NCBI RefSeq assembly: GCF_023238205.1
Contig: NZ_CP096659.1
Span: forward strand, 2,621,626-2,685,625
Reading direction: 5' to 3'
DNA: 64,000 bases
From: Halorussus limi
GTDB lineage: Archaea; Halobacteriota; Halobacteria; Halobacteriales; Haladaptataceae
Both the position numbers and the translations under genes were made by a program. This document shows, in pieces, positions 41,356 to 49,641 of this stretch. Every line of letters starts with the position of its first letter. Position 1 is the first letter of the stretch. The notes below the pieces were generated by a model that was not told the origin of the DNA, did not search any database, and saw nothing but the letters and a program-made list of their open reading frames with translations.

Positions 41356-42579
41356 ATGTCCACCTCGGGTCGAAGCGGAACCGGTGACGGGCGAGCCTCC
41401 TCGGCCAGCGACGCGGCCGCCGAACTGCGCGAGGCCGACTTCGTTCGCGTTCTCGCGCGCGCCGACGGCGACTGCCTCGCGGCGGCCGGACTGCTCGCCC
41501 GCGCGTGCGCCGAGCGCGGCGTCCCCTATCAGGTTCGCGTCGGGCGATTCGGCGAGACGCTCGCCGACTCGGACGAATCCGGCGACGAAGACGCGGACGC
41601 CACGGTCGGCGTCGGTCTCGACGCCGCGGCCGACGTTCACCTGCCGGCCGAGGCGACGCCGGCGAGCGTGACCGCCTTCGACGTCGCGGGCGAACTCGGT
41701 GCGACCCCGAACGCCGCGCTGGCGCTCGCGGGGGTCGTCGCCGCAGGCCACCCCGCAGGGTCGGGCGAGAGCGCACACGTCCTCGAACGCGCACGCGAGG
41801 CGGGCCTCGAACCCCGGCCGGGCGTCGGCGTGCCGACTGAGGACCTCGCGGACGGTCTCGCTCACTGCACGCTCGCGCACGCCGAGTACTCGGGGGACAC
41901 CGAGGCCGCGCAGGCGGCGCTGGCCGAACTCGGTCTGCCCGCCGAACTCGACGAGGCGGCCCACCGCACGGTCGCCTCGGAGTTCGCACTCGCGGTCACG
42001 GGTGTCGAAGCCGCGACCGACCGCGCCGCGGAAGCGGTCGAGCGCGCGCTTCAGCCCCACGCGATTCCGGGCGGCGGGTCTGGCGACGAGTCCGACAGCA
42101 CCGATCCGGAGGACGTGAGCGCGCCCTTCGCCACGGTCGAAGGCTACGCCGACGTTCTGGACGCCGTCGCGCGCGAGCGACCGGGCACCGGCGTCGCGCT
42201 GGCCCTCGGCCACGACGCGCGGGACGACGCGCTCGACGCGTGGCGCGGCCACGCCGAGCGCGCCCACACCGTCCTCCGCGAGGCCACGACGGGCCGGTAC
42301 GACGGCCTGTTCGCGCTCCGGACCGACGACGCCCCCGTGGAGACGGTCGCCCGTCTCCTGCGGGACTTCCGGTCGCCCGAACCCGTCGCGCTCGTCGTGA
42401 GCGAGTCCGAGGCCGCCGCGTTCGCGGTCGAGGATTCGGCCGTCGGCGCGGCGATGACCGAGGCCGCGCGAGCGGTCGACGGAACGGGCGGCGGCACGCC
42501 CGACCGCGGTTACGCCCGGTTCGACCCCGAGACGGACGCCAAGGAGTTCCTTTCCGCGTTCCGGGAGGCCAGACCGTGA
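41356..42579 (+). CDS. RecJ-like DHH paralog lacking the catalytic motifs
   Basis: 407 aa. Weak but clear resemblance to DHH-family nucleases. ARADGDCLAAAGLLARACAE corresponds to the first motif (normally HxDxDG), and a DVGVGLD-like strand (ATVGVGLDAA) to the second. The DHH triplet itself is missing, and the later VGVEAAT/GHPAG regions are diverged. Catalysis is therefore unlikely. Inactive RecJ paralogs are known as structural partners in archaeal replication (GAN/RecJ and Cdc45 relatives), which fits but is an inference. It lies 5 bp after rps15 and overlaps pcc1 by 4 nt, a conserved-looking haloarchaeal order. Confidence 0.75.
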   Translation: MSTSGRSGTGDGRASSASDAAAELREADFVRVLARADGDCLAAAGLLARACAERGVPYQVRVGRFGETLADSDESGDEDADATVGVGLDAAADVHLPAEATPASVTAFDVAGELGATPNAALALAGVVAAGHPAGSGESAHVLERAREAGLEPRPGVGVPTEDLADGLAHCTLAHAEYSGDTEAAQAALAELGLPAELDEAAHRTVASEFALAVTGVEAATDRAAEAVERALQPHAIPGGGSGDESDSTDPEDVSAPFATVEGYADVLDAVARERPGTGVALALGHDARDDALDAWRGHAERAHTVLREATTGRYDGLFALRTDDAPVETVARLLRDFRSPEPVALVVSESEAAAFAVEDSAVGAAMTEAARAVDGTGGGTPDRGYARFDPETDAKEFLSAFREARP

Positions 42580-42899
42580 CCGACCGTCGCGCAGACTCCG
42601 AGGAGTCGGCCGGGCGTTCGGCGACCGTTCGGACGGAACTCGACGACGCCGAGATTCTGGCGGCGTCGGTTCGCCCGGACAACACGTCCGAAATCGACAC
42701 GCGGGTCGAGACGGACGACTCCGGCGTCGACGGCGACGCCGAGGACGCCGGGACGGTCGTGACGACCGTCGAGCGCGAGACGACCGGCGGCCTGCGGACC
42801 ACGGTGGACGACTACGTCGTCAACCTCGCGGTGGCACAGCGAGTCGTACAGGCAGGCAAACGATTCACAGCAGACGAAGACACAACAACTCAATCATGA
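42576..42899 (+). CDS. pcc1: KEOPS complex subunit Pcc1
   Basis: 107 aa. Pcc1 forms the dimer core of the KEOPS complex, which makes the t6A37 modification of tRNA. The family core reads ATVRTELDDAEILAASVRPDN, then VVTTVERETTGGLRTTVDDY, VVNLAVAQRVV. An acidic insert (residues 45-60) is haloarchaeal. GTG 42576 overlaps the RecJ-like stop by 4 nt, and the stop overlaps the rps3ae ATG by 4 nt, so translation is coupled through the whole unit. Confidence 0.9.
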   Translation: MTDRRADSEESAGRSATVRTELDDAEILAASVRPDNTSEIDTRVETDDSGVDGDAEDAGTVVTTVERETTGGLRTTVDDYVVNLAVAQRVVQAGKRFTADEDTTTQS

Positions 42900-43531
42900 G
42901 CGAACGATCCGTATCCAAGCAGAAACAGGAGAAGCGGTGGTACACCATCCACGCTCCCGAGCAGTTCGACCGACAGGAGCTCGGTGGCACCCCCGCAGAC
43001 GAACCGGACAAAGTTCTCGGCCGCAACATCGAGACGACGCTGGGCGAACTGAAAGGCGACGCCAGCGAGAACAACACCAAGCTCACGTTCAAAATCAACG
43101 ACGTGGGGAGCGACGCGGCGTACACCGAGTTCATCAAGCACGAACTCACCCGCGACTACCTGCGGAGTCTGGTCCGCCGCGGTGCCTCGAAGGTCGAGGC
43201 GTACATCACGGTCCTGACGACCGACGACTACCGCGTCCAGATTCAGCCCGTCGCGTTCACGACCAAGGACGCCGACGCGAGCCAAGAGCAGGCGATTCGC
43301 CGGACGATGATCGACATCGTGGAAGAGGCCGGGAAGGACCGCACCTTCGAGGACCTCATCGACAGCGTCGTCGAGGGTCGACTCTCCTCTGCCATCTACG
43401 GCGAGGCCAAGACCATCTACCCGCTGCGCCGCGTCGAGATTCAGAAGGCGACGCTGGAAGCCCGTCCCGAGGAGGTCGCCGCCGAGGAAGAGACCTCCGT
43501 CGACGTGGACGAGGAAGAAGTCGAAGTCTGA
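42896..43531 (+). CDS. rps3ae: Ribosomal protein S3Ae
   Basis: 211 aa archaeal/eukaryotic small-subunit protein. Recognised by KRWYTIHAPEQFDRQELGGT, then GRNIETTLGELKGD, KVEAYITVLTTDDYRVQIQP and FEDLIDSVVEGRLSSAIYGEAKTIYPLRRVEI. The acidic ending (EEETSVDVDEEEVEV) is typical of haloarchaea. It ends the rps15 unit; a T-rich stretch follows at 43552-43563. Confidence 0.96.
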   Translation: MSERSVSKQKQEKRWYTIHAPEQFDRQELGGTPADEPDKVLGRNIETTLGELKGDASENNTKLTFKINDVGSDAAYTEFIKHELTRDYLRSLVRRGASKVEAYITVLTTDDYRVQIQPVAFTTKDADASQEQAIRRTMIDIVEEAGKDRTFEDLIDSVVEGRLSSAIYGEAKTIYPLRRVEIQKATLEARPEEVAAEEETSVDVDEEEVEV

Positions 43532-43550
43532 GCGCGCGCTAATCGGAGTC

Positions 43551-43567
43551 GATTTTTCGTTTTATCG
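43551..43567 (+). terminator. T-rich terminator after rps3ae
   Basis: GATTTTTCGTTTTATCG holds two T runs in a GC-rich setting right after the operon end; a short CGAT/ATCG stem could also form. Confidence 0.6.
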
Positions 43568-43596
43568 AACCGCAGAGAGCCGTCTTCACCTCAACC

Positions 43597-43603
43597 GATT
43601 TAG
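43597..43603 (+). promoter_or_regulatory. TATA box of the VOC gene
   Basis: GATTTAG centred 26 bp before ATG 43626; leaderless mRNA expected. Confidence 0.55.
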
Positions 43604-43625
43604 CGGTCTGGACCGAACTCGGAGT

Positions 43626-44021
43626 ATGAACGTAAACTGGGTCGACCACCTGAACCTCCGGATACCCGAAGACGGCGTGGACGAGTTCGTCGCACTCTAC
43701 CGCGACGCGCTGGGGTTCGACACCGAACACTTGGACGAGTACCGTGCGGGCGAGACGGGGTTCTTCTACCTGCGTCTGACCGACGAGTCGGTCTTTCACG
43801 TCTCGCCGACCGACTCGTTCACTCCGCCCGACGGCGACGCGTTCAATCACGTCGCGCTGTTCGTGGACGAACCGCGTTCGACGGTCCGAGAGCGTCTGCA
43901 AGAGAGCGACGCCGAAATCGTCGAGGACGTCGATAGTCGCCTCGGTGCGACCGGACGCTACCCCTCCGTGTACTTCGAGGACCCCTTCGGCTATCTCGTC
44001 GAACTGAAATCGAGCGAGTAG
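43626..44021 (+). CDS. VOC-superfamily protein (glyoxalase/dioxygenase fold)
   Basis: 131 aa with two beta-alpha-beta-beta-beta modules. The first reads NWVDHLNLRIPEDGVDEFVALY (metal-ligand His8 likely), the second FNHVALFVDEPRSTVRERL with the second His, and the closing PSVYFEDPFGYLVELKSSE supplies the Glu ligand. The family covers glyoxalase I, extradiol dioxygenases, epimerases and antibiotic-binding proteins. The substrate cannot be assigned. It converges with the halocyanin-like gene, 10 bp apart. Confidence 0.85.
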   Translation: MNVNWVDHLNLRIPEDGVDEFVALYRDALGFDTEHLDEYRAGETGFFYLRLTDESVFHVSPTDSFTPPDGDAFNHVALFVDEPRSTVRERLQESDAEIVEDVDSRLGATGRYPSVYFEDPFGYLVELKSSE

Positions 44022-44031
44022 TCCCGAGTCG

Positions 44032-44457
44032 CTACTCCGTCACGACGACTTTCCCGACCATCCCGGTCGGTTCGTGCGGGATGCAGAAGTAGTGGTACTC
44101 GCCGGGAATCTCGAAGGTCCGCTCGTAGGTCGCGCCGGGGCTGATGTGGCCCTCGAAACCGTTCCGCCACCCGTCGCGGGCGGCCTGCTCGGAGTCGAAA
44201 CCGCCCGAGGCGAAGAACTCGGCGTCGTCGGGAATCTGGTTCTCGTAGGCCGTCACGGTGTGCCTGCGATTGCCCGTGTTGGCCCAGACGACGGTCTCGC
44301 CGGTCGTGACTTCGAGGACTTCGGGCCGGAAGAACGCCGACCCCATGCCCACGTCATAGTCGCTCGGCGCGTCGGTCCCGCCCCCGAGAGCGGTGCATCC
44401 GGCTACCCCGACTGCTGTGACGTTCGCGGCCCCGGCGAGGAAAGTGCGGCGGTCCAT
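44032..44457 (-). CDS. Halocyanin-like blue copper lipoprotein
   Basis: 141 aa. It has a Tat-type start (MDRRTFLAGAAN) and lipobox VAGC with Cys21. The cupredoxin fold shows GETVVWANTGNRRHTVTAYE, giving His ligand 1, and YHYFCIPHEPTGMVGKVVV, giving Cys, His and the axial Met. It should carry electrons on the outer membrane face between a donor and an oxidase or reductase. Compared with longer halocyanins it is minimal, with a short linker. The partner is not encoded nearby. Start ATG 44457. Confidence 0.88.
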   Translation of the reverse strand: MDRRTFLAGAANVTAVGVAGCTALGGGTDAPSDYDVGMGSAFFRPEVLEVTTGETVVWANTGNRRHTVTAYENQIPDDAEFFASGGFDSEQAARDGWRNGFEGHISPGATYERTFEIPGEYHYFCIPHEPTGMVGKVVVTE

Positions 44458-44526
44458 GCCCGAGGGTCGGTGTTCGAGCGATTTAGGTCATGCGGAACCC
44501 GCCGCGAAACGCGCGGTCGCGAGTGC

Positions 44527-45060
44527 TCACGGCTCCGACTCCTCGAACGTCCACCGCGTGGCGTCCGCCGGGTAGTCGCTCCACGCCAGCACCGTCTCGG
44601 GTTCGACCGCGAAGAAGGGCGTCCCGTGGCGGATTCCGTACTTCTCGTCGTACGCCGCGTCGATGCGCTCGATTCGCTCGGGGTCGGCGGTGTCGTCGTT
44701 GAGGCGCTCGGCGGTGCCCTCCACGACGACGACTTCCTCGCCGCTCTCGCGGTGGACCGTGACCGCGGCGTTCGCCGCGAGATTGCGGACCCACCGCGTT
44801 CGCTCGCCGCCGCCGCAGTGGAACCGGTCGTCGAGCCAGACGCCCCACACCGGTCGGGCGTGCGGGCGGCCGTCGGGTCGCGTGGTCGAGAGCCAGTAGG
44901 TCCGGTCGTCCGCCAGCCGCGAGACCACGAACTCCCACGACAGCAGGCCCTCCTTCGTCGCGGGGATGCCGTAGCTCTCCTCAGTCTCGGGGCGGTCCCG
45001 GCGCGCGTCGAGGTCGAGCGAGTCGTTTCGCCCGTCGCTGCGTTCGTCTCGGTCGGTCAT
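44527..45060 (-). CDS. Pyridoxamine 5'-phosphate oxidase-like flavoprotein
   Basis: 177 aa of the split-barrel FMN/F420-binding fold. Seen: LSWEFVVSRLADDRTYWLST followed by RPDGRPHARPVWGVWLDDRF and the strand AAVTVHRESGEEVVVVEGTAERL. F420-dependent reductases of this fold are common in haloarchaea, so F420 is as likely as FMN. Start ATG 45060 fits a TATA-like GTTATGC about 30 bp upstream (leaderless); the long open frame continuing to 46071 is only an extension over the divergent archaetidylserine gene. It is divergent to that gene. Confidence 0.8.
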   Translation of the reverse strand: MTDRDERSDGRNDSLDLDARRDRPETEESYGIPATKEGLLSWEFVVSRLADDRTYWLSTTRPDGRPHARPVWGVWLDDRFHCGGGERTRWVRNLAANAAVTVHRESGEEVVVVEGTAERLNDDTADPERIERIDAAYDEKYGIRHGTPFFAVEPETVLAWSDYPADATRWTFEESEP

Positions 45061-45112
45061 CGGACCGGGTACGACCGCAGAGCGCATAACCTGTCCGGCG
45101 GCCGAGAGTCGG

Positions 45113-45121
45113 ACGGATATA
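45113..45121 (+). promoter_or_regulatory. TATA box of the CDP-alcohol phosphatidyltransferase gene
   Basis: GATATAAAG lies about 40 bp before ATG 45157 in the divergent gap (45061-45156) shared with the PPOX-type gene. It predicts a short leader. Confidence 0.5.
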
Positions 45122-45156
45122 AAGACGTATGAACGGCCGTCGCACACCCGACACGT

Positions 45157-45897
45157 ATGGAACCCCGGTTCGTCGGTCGGCTCGGCGTCGCCGACGCGGT
45201 GACGGTCGCCAACGCCGCGCTCGGTTTCCTCGCGGCGGTCGCCGCGACTGTCGACCCGGAACTGGCCGCCCGACTCGTGTTGCTCGCCGCGGTCGCCGAC
45301 GGTCTCGACGGCGTCGTCGCCCGGAAACTGGGCAGCACGCCCGCGGGCGAGTATCTGGACTCGCTGGCCGACGTGGCCTCGTTCGGGGTCGCGCCCGCCG
45401 TGCTGGTGTTCGCGGTCGCTCGCGGCCGCTGGACGCTGACCGACCCCTCCGCGGTGACGGTCGCGGTTTTCTCCGTGCCCGCGCTGTTCGTGGCGATGGC
45501 GGTCGTCCGACTCGGACTCTACACCGCCTACGACGTAGGCAACGGCCACACTGAGGGCGTGCCGAGTACGCTCGCCGGTACGGTTCTGGCCGCGAGCGTG
45601 CTGGCGGGCGTCGAGGACGCCGCGGTCCTGCTCGCGGCCGCGGGAGCCTTCGCGTACCTGATGGTGACGCGCGTGACCTACCCGGACCTCTTCGCGCGGG
45701 ACGCGCTGGCGATGGGCGGACTCCAGGCGCTGGCCATCCTCGCCCCGGCCGCGTTCGGCCGGACGTTCCCCCGACTCCTGCTCGCGGCGGCGCTCGCGTA
45801 CCTCCTTCTCGGCCCGCGGTTCTACTGGCGCGAGACCGACTGCGATCTCGAAGAGCGCGAGGTCGAGGGGCCGGAAGTCGGCGACGCGCGAGGGTGA
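45157..45897 (+). CDS. CDP-alcohol phosphatidyltransferase, archaetidylserine synthase-like
   Basis: 246 aa membrane enzyme that transfers a lipid-phosphate from CDP-archaeol to an alcohol, probably serine. The Mg-binding motif is clear: D48-x2-D51-G-x2-A-R-(x7)-G64-x3-D68-x3-D72, one residue shorter between R and G than usual. Seven to eight helices surround it. The region ARKLGSTPAGEYLDSLADVA and FGVAPAVLVF match archaeal PssA-type proteins. Phosphatidylglycerol-phosphate synthase-like function is the alternative. It diverges from the PPOX-type gene. Confidence 0.85.
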   Translation: MEPRFVGRLGVADAVTVANAALGFLAAVAATVDPELAARLVLLAAVADGLDGVVARKLGSTPAGEYLDSLADVASFGVAPAVLVFAVARGRWTLTDPSAVTVAVFSVPALFVAMAVVRLGLYTAYDVGNGHTEGVPSTLAGTVLAASVLAGVEDAAVLLAAAGAFAYLMVTRVTYPDLFARDALAMGGLQALAILAPAAFGRTFPRLLLAAALAYLLLGPRFYWRETDCDLEEREVEGPEVGDARG

Positions 45898-45938
45898 AGG
45901 GAAACGCTCTTGAGGTGTACGCACCGAGTTTTGAGCAT

Positions 45939-45974
45939 ATGAGTCCGGTAAGCCTTGCGGGGTGGGAAGAATGA
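45939..45974 (+). CDS. Possible 11-codon upstream ORF (MSPVSLAGWEE)
   Basis: An ATG, ten more codons and TGA, whose stop overlaps the HEAT-repeat gene start by 4 nt (ATGA). It could be a leader that couples initiation. It may also be chance, since short ORFs are frequent. The only support is the exact overlap. Confidence 0.3.
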   Translation: MSPVSLAGWEE

Positions 45975-47290
45975 GCGACGAGGAAGAGGCCGACGAGACC
46001 GAAACCGAGGACGCACCGGAAGCGGACGAGCAGGCCGAAGAAGAGCAGACCGAGGAGACGGAACTCGACACGACGCCGCTCTCCGAGGAGGAGATAGAGG
46101 CGGAACTCGACGAAGCCGAGTCGGAACTCGACGCGGCCGAGACCGAGGCCGACCTCGACGAGGTGGAGGCCCACCTCGACGAAATCGAGGGTCACGTCGA
46201 GACGGCCGACCTCCCGGAACCCGACGACGAGGACGAGGAGGGTCCCCGCGAGGCGTTCGAGGACCGCCTCGCCGACCTCCGGAGCGAACTCGAAGACGCC
46301 CGCGGCCCCTACGCCGAGGACGTCGTCGAGGACGTGAGCGAGTCCGGAACCACCGTCGAGGAGACGGAGTGGACCGACACGGGCCGCGAGGAACTCGCCG
46401 AAGTGGTCGAGGCCTTCGTCGCCGACGTAGAGGAGATTCTCGGCGTCTCCATCTCCGCGCCCATCTCGACTGACGTGGCGGACCTCGCGGGCGCTATCGA
46501 GGACGCCGCCGTCGAAATCGGCGAGGCGGGTCTCGACCCCGACGCGGACGCCGAGACCATCGCGGAACTGCAGGACGCGGCGGCGGACCTCGACGCCGGC
46601 GTCGAGGCCGCCGAGGAGTGGGACGACCTCGAAACCCGCGAGCAGTTGCAGGCGCAGGGCTTCTACGACGTACTCGACCACCGCAAGGACTACCCGCCGG
46701 AGTGGCACGCGCTGAAGGTCTGGGAGAAGCGCGGCCGCGCCGACATGGTCCTGCTCGCGCTCGACAGCCTCCAATCGAACTTCATGGAGGAACACTGCAA
46801 GGAGGCGCTCGAACGCATGGGCCACCCCGACTCGCTCGACAAGATGAAGGAACTCGCCCAGCGCCGCGACGAGTCCGCCATCCGCACCATCGGGAAAATC
46901 GGCGACGAGGAGGGTCTCGACGCGGTGCTGGACTACGTGGATTCGGACCCCGGCCTCGCCAAACCCGCGCTCAGAGCGGTCGGCGAAATCGGCAGCGAGG
47001 AGGCGACCCAAGACGTGGCCGACCAACTCGTGGCCGACGAGGCCTCGATTCGGAGTCAGGCCGCCCGCGCGCTCGGTCTCATCGGCGACACGCGCGCCAT
47101 CGAACCGCTGGCGGACCTGCTCGAAGACGACGAAGCCGACGAGGTCCGGGCCAGCGCGGCGTGGGCGCTCAACCAAATCGGCACCGAACGAGCGCTCGAA
47201 GCGGTCCGACCCTACGCCGACGACCGTGCGTACCTCGTGCAGGCCGAGGCCGAGAAGGCGGTCGACGGCGAGACCCGGTCCGCGGCGTAA
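45971..47290 (+). CDS. HEAT-repeat protein with acidic coiled-coil N-terminus
   Basis: 439 aa. Residues 1-85 are extremely acidic with helical heptads (EEIEAELDEAESELDAAETE), a likely coiled coil. Residues 90-200 form a second helical acidic domain. From about 240 there are PBS-lyase-type HEAT repeats: EEHCKEALERMGHPDSLDKM, EGLDAVLDYVDSDPGLAKPA, EEATQDVADQLVADEASIRS and DTRAIEPLADLLEDDEADEV, roughly six helix pairs of about 30 residues. HEAT repeats give a protein-binding curved surface; here no partner is known. The start is ATG 45971, chosen over 45962 because the preceding bases belong to the short leader. No membrane segment. Confidence 0.85.
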   Translation: MSDEEEADETETEDAPEADEQAEEEQTEETELDTTPLSEEEIEAELDEAESELDAAETEADLDEVEAHLDEIEGHVETADLPEPDDEDEEGPREAFEDRLADLRSELEDARGPYAEDVVEDVSESGTTVEETEWTDTGREELAEVVEAFVADVEEILGVSISAPISTDVADLAGAIEDAAVEIGEAGLDPDADAETIAELQDAAADLDAGVEAAEEWDDLETREQLQAQGFYDVLDHRKDYPPEWHALKVWEKRGRADMVLLALDSLQSNFMEEHCKEALERMGHPDSLDKMKELAQRRDESAIRTIGKIGDEEGLDAVLDYVDSDPGLAKPALRAVGEIGSEEATQDVADQLVADEASIRSQAARALGLIGDTRAIEPLADLLEDDEADEVRASAAWALNQIGTERALEAVRPYADDRAYLVQAEAEKAVDGETRSAA

Positions 47291-47421
47291 TCGCCGATTA
47301 CCGCCGTTAGTATTACGACGGCCGTTTCTCCACTCGTTTCAGTACGACATTACCGACTCGACGCTCGAAGTAGCCACACCATAACAAAGCCACGGCTTTT
47401 CGTCGTAATACGTACGCATAC

Positions 47422-47577
47422 ATGGCGTACGAAACGCAAACGGTCGGGCACTGTCCGAACTGCGGCGAATCGATCACGCGAGACTACCTCCTCATCGAGT
47501 ACGAGTCCGACGGCCGTCCCGCCCGCTTCGCCGAGTGTCCCGACTGCCGGGAAGTCGTCCACCCGTCAGCCGAGTAG
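47422..47577 (+). CDS. Small CxxC zinc-ribbon protein
   Basis: 51 aa. The reading is HCPNCGES, followed by acidic YESDGRPARF, then AECPDCREVVHPSAE: two CxxC pairs 27 residues apart, a complete zinc ribbon. The start is ATG 47422, and the surrounding codons have the usual GC3 bias. The 3' end (47566-47577) overlaps the convergent membrane-protein gene by 12 bp. Its function is unknown; small zinc proteins are frequent in haloarchaea and may bind RNA or other proteins. Confidence 0.75.
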   Translation: MAYETQTVGHCPNCGESITRDYLLIEYESDGRPARFAECPDCREVVHPSAE

Positions 47578-47808
47578 CGTCGCGACGAACTGCAGGGCGA
47601 ACGCGACGATGAGAAGGAACGCGCCGACGCGACCGATCCACGTGTGTTCGGTCACTTCCATCGGCGAGATGTCCACGCTGTAGTCGTTGTACTCCTCGCT
47701 GTACTCGACGTAACTCGGCAGTTGGAAGAACTCGAAGAAGACCAGCGCCGCGCCGAGCGCACCGACCGCGTTGCCCGCCAGTTCGAGTGCCAACACCAGG
47801 TCCACCAT
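47566..47808 (-). CDS. Small membrane protein, unknown
   Basis: 80 aa. Helix 1 (about 2-28, VDLVLALELAGNAVGALGAALVFF), an acidic loop (YVEYSEEYNDYSVDISPMEV) and helix 2 (about 60-78, VGAFLLIVAFALQFVATLLG). ATG 47808 is chosen over an upstream ATG (47835), since that would place the start over the PLD promoter. No family recognised. It diverges from the PLD gene. Confidence 0.6.
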   Translation of the reverse strand: MVDLVLALELAGNAVGALGAALVFFEFFQLPSYVEYSEEYNDYSVDISPMEVTEHTWIGRVGAFLLIVAFALQFVATLLG

Positions 47809-47856
47809 ATTCACACCGGCGAACCTATCGAGCAAAAAGCCACCGGTCCCCGAGGG

Positions 47857-47863
47857 TTTAAAT
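47857..47863 (+). promoter_or_regulatory. TATA box of the secreted PLD gene
   Basis: TTTAAAT centred 28 bp before GTG 47888, giving a leaderless mRNA and fixing the start codon. Confidence 0.7.
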
Positions 47864-47887
47864 CCGAGAGCGCGACCAACCCTGTCC

Positions 47888-49618
47888 GTGCGCTCCTCGA
47901 CCGATCACGCGCCGACGCTGCTCGCCGTAATACTTCTTTCCGTCGTCGCGCCAGCGACCGCTCCGGTTTCGGTCGCCGCGAACGCGATGACAGCATCAGG
48001 GACGAACGAGACGGCGGTATCGAGTACGAATACGACGACAGGGTCGGCCGCGAACGCCCCGACGCCGCCCGCAGTCGTCGCGGTCTACCCGAATCCCGTC
48101 GCGGACGGCGACGCCGGGGAACTCGTCGCGGTCGAGTTCCCCGACCGGACCAACGTCTCGGACTGGGCGCTCGCGGACGGCGAAGCGACGGTGTCGCTCC
48201 CGAACGCGACCGTCTCCGGCCGGGTCGCGCTCTCGACCGACCCCAATGTCGCCCGGAACGCGACCGACGCTCCGGTCCTCTCGCTCGACGGCGACCTCTC
48301 GCTGGCGAACGGCGGAGAGACCGTCCGACTGCTCCGCGGAAACGCGACCGTCGCGAGCGCGTCGTACGAGGACGCCCCCGAGAGCGAGCGCTGGCATCGG
48401 ACCGACGGCGGCCGCTGGCGGTGGACGCCGCTGGGCGCGACCGATTTCGAGGTGACCCGGACCGGACCGACGGAGGCCCGCGCGTTCGTCCTTCCCGACG
48501 CGCCCGCGGTCCCGGTCGAGACGCTCCGCGCGGCCGACCGGCGCATCCTGTTGGCGGGGTACACCTTCGCCTCCCCGCGCGTCGCCGACTTACTCGCCGA
48601 CGCCGCCCGTCGCGGCGTCGAGGTCCGCGTGCTGGTGGACGGTGCGCCGGTCGGCGGTCTGTCGCGTCGGTCGGCGAACCTGCTCGACTCGCTGGTTGCC
48701 CGCGGCGTCGAGGTCCGCGTCCTCGGCGGGCCGCGCGCCCGCTACGACTTCCACCACGCGAAGTACGCCGTCGCCGACGACCGGGCGCTCGTGATGACCG
48801 AGAACTGGAAGCCCGCGGGCACCGGCGGTCACGCGAGTCGCGGATGGGGCGCGGTCGTGCGCGACGAGACGGCCGCGGGCAGACTCGCGGACCTCTTCGC
48901 GGCCGACGCGGACTGGCGCGGCGCGACCCCGTGGTCGGAGTTCCGGCGCGGCGAAAGCTTCACGCCCGCCGACGGTCCGCCCGCGAACGAGACCTACCCG
49001 TCGGTGTTCGCGCCGAGAAATGTAAACGTTTCTTCGAGCAGTGTTCTGATTGCTCCGGACAACGCAGAGCGTGCTCTCGTCGACCTGCTCGACGCCGCGG
49101 ACGAGTCGATTCGCGTCCAGCAGGTCGCTGTCGGCGGGCGGGAACACTCCCTGCTCCGAGCCACCCTCCGGGCCGCGCGCCGCGGCGTCGAAGTCGAGAT
49201 TCTGTTGAGCAGCGCGTGGTACGTCGAGGAGGACAACCGGAAATTGGTCGAGTGGCTGAACGGGCGGGCGAAGGCGGCGGGACTGCCCTTGGAGGCCCGA
49301 CTGGCGAACCCCCGCGGGCGCTACGAGAAGATTCACGCCAAGGGCGTGGTCGTGGACGGCGACGCGGCCGTGGTCGGGAGTCTGAACTGGAACGACCATT
49401 CGGCGCGGAAGAACCGAGAGGTCGCAGTGGTGTTGCGCGGCGAGGAAGCGGGCGTGTATTACGCCGACGCCTTCGACGCCGACTGGAAGGCGAGCACGGG
49501 CGACCGCACGAGCGGCGGTCCGAACCGAGTGCCCGTCGGTCTGCTCGCGGCAATCACTATCGGTGCAATCGTCGCAATCGCGCTCGCGAGACGCGAGATA
49601 CGCTTCGAGAAACGGTAG
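47888..49618 (+). CDS. Secreted phospholipase D-like protein with lamin-tail-like domain
   Basis: 576 aa. Sec-type signal with helix PTLLAVILLSVVAPATAPVS, then a Thr/Asn-rich linker. Residues 60-165 form a beta-rich lamin-tail-like domain (VVAVYPNPVADGDAGELVAV, TNVSDWALADGEATVSL). Two PLD repeats follow: the first has HHAKYAVADD (near residue 288) with a weaker HKD pattern, the second a full IHAKGVVVDGDAAVVGSLNW (near 480). A C-terminal helix (LLAAITIGAIVAIALARR) anchors it. PLD family members cleave phosphodiesters of lipids or DNA; lamin-tail domains are common in secreted nucleases, so an anchored extracellular nuclease is my favoured guess. Confidence 0.82.
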   Translation: MRSSTDHAPTLLAVILLSVVAPATAPVSVAANAMTASGTNETAVSSTNTTTGSAANAPTPPAVVAVYPNPVADGDAGELVAVEFPDRTNVSDWALADGEATVSLPNATVSGRVALSTDPNVARNATDAPVLSLDGDLSLANGGETVRLLRGNATVASASYEDAPESERWHRTDGGRWRWTPLGATDFEVTRTGPTEARAFVLPDAPAVPVETLRAADRRILLAGYTFASPRVADLLADAARRGVEVRVLVDGAPVGGLSRRSANLLDSLVARGVEVRVLGGPRARYDFHHAKYAVADDRALVMTENWKPAGTGGHASRGWGAVVRDETAAGRLADLFAADADWRGATPWSEFRRGESFTPADGPPANETYPSVFAPRNVNVSSSSVLIAPDNAERALVDLLDAADESIRVQQVAVGGREHSLLRATLRAARRGVEVEILLSSAWYVEEDNRKLVEWLNGRAKAAGLPLEARLANPRGRYEKIHAKGVVVDGDAAVVGSLNWNDHSARKNREVAVVLRGEEAGVYYADAFDADWKASTGDRTSGGPNRVPVGLLAAITIGAIVAIALARREIRFEKR

Positions 49619-49641
49619 CGGTCGGGTCGACGCGAACGCGC

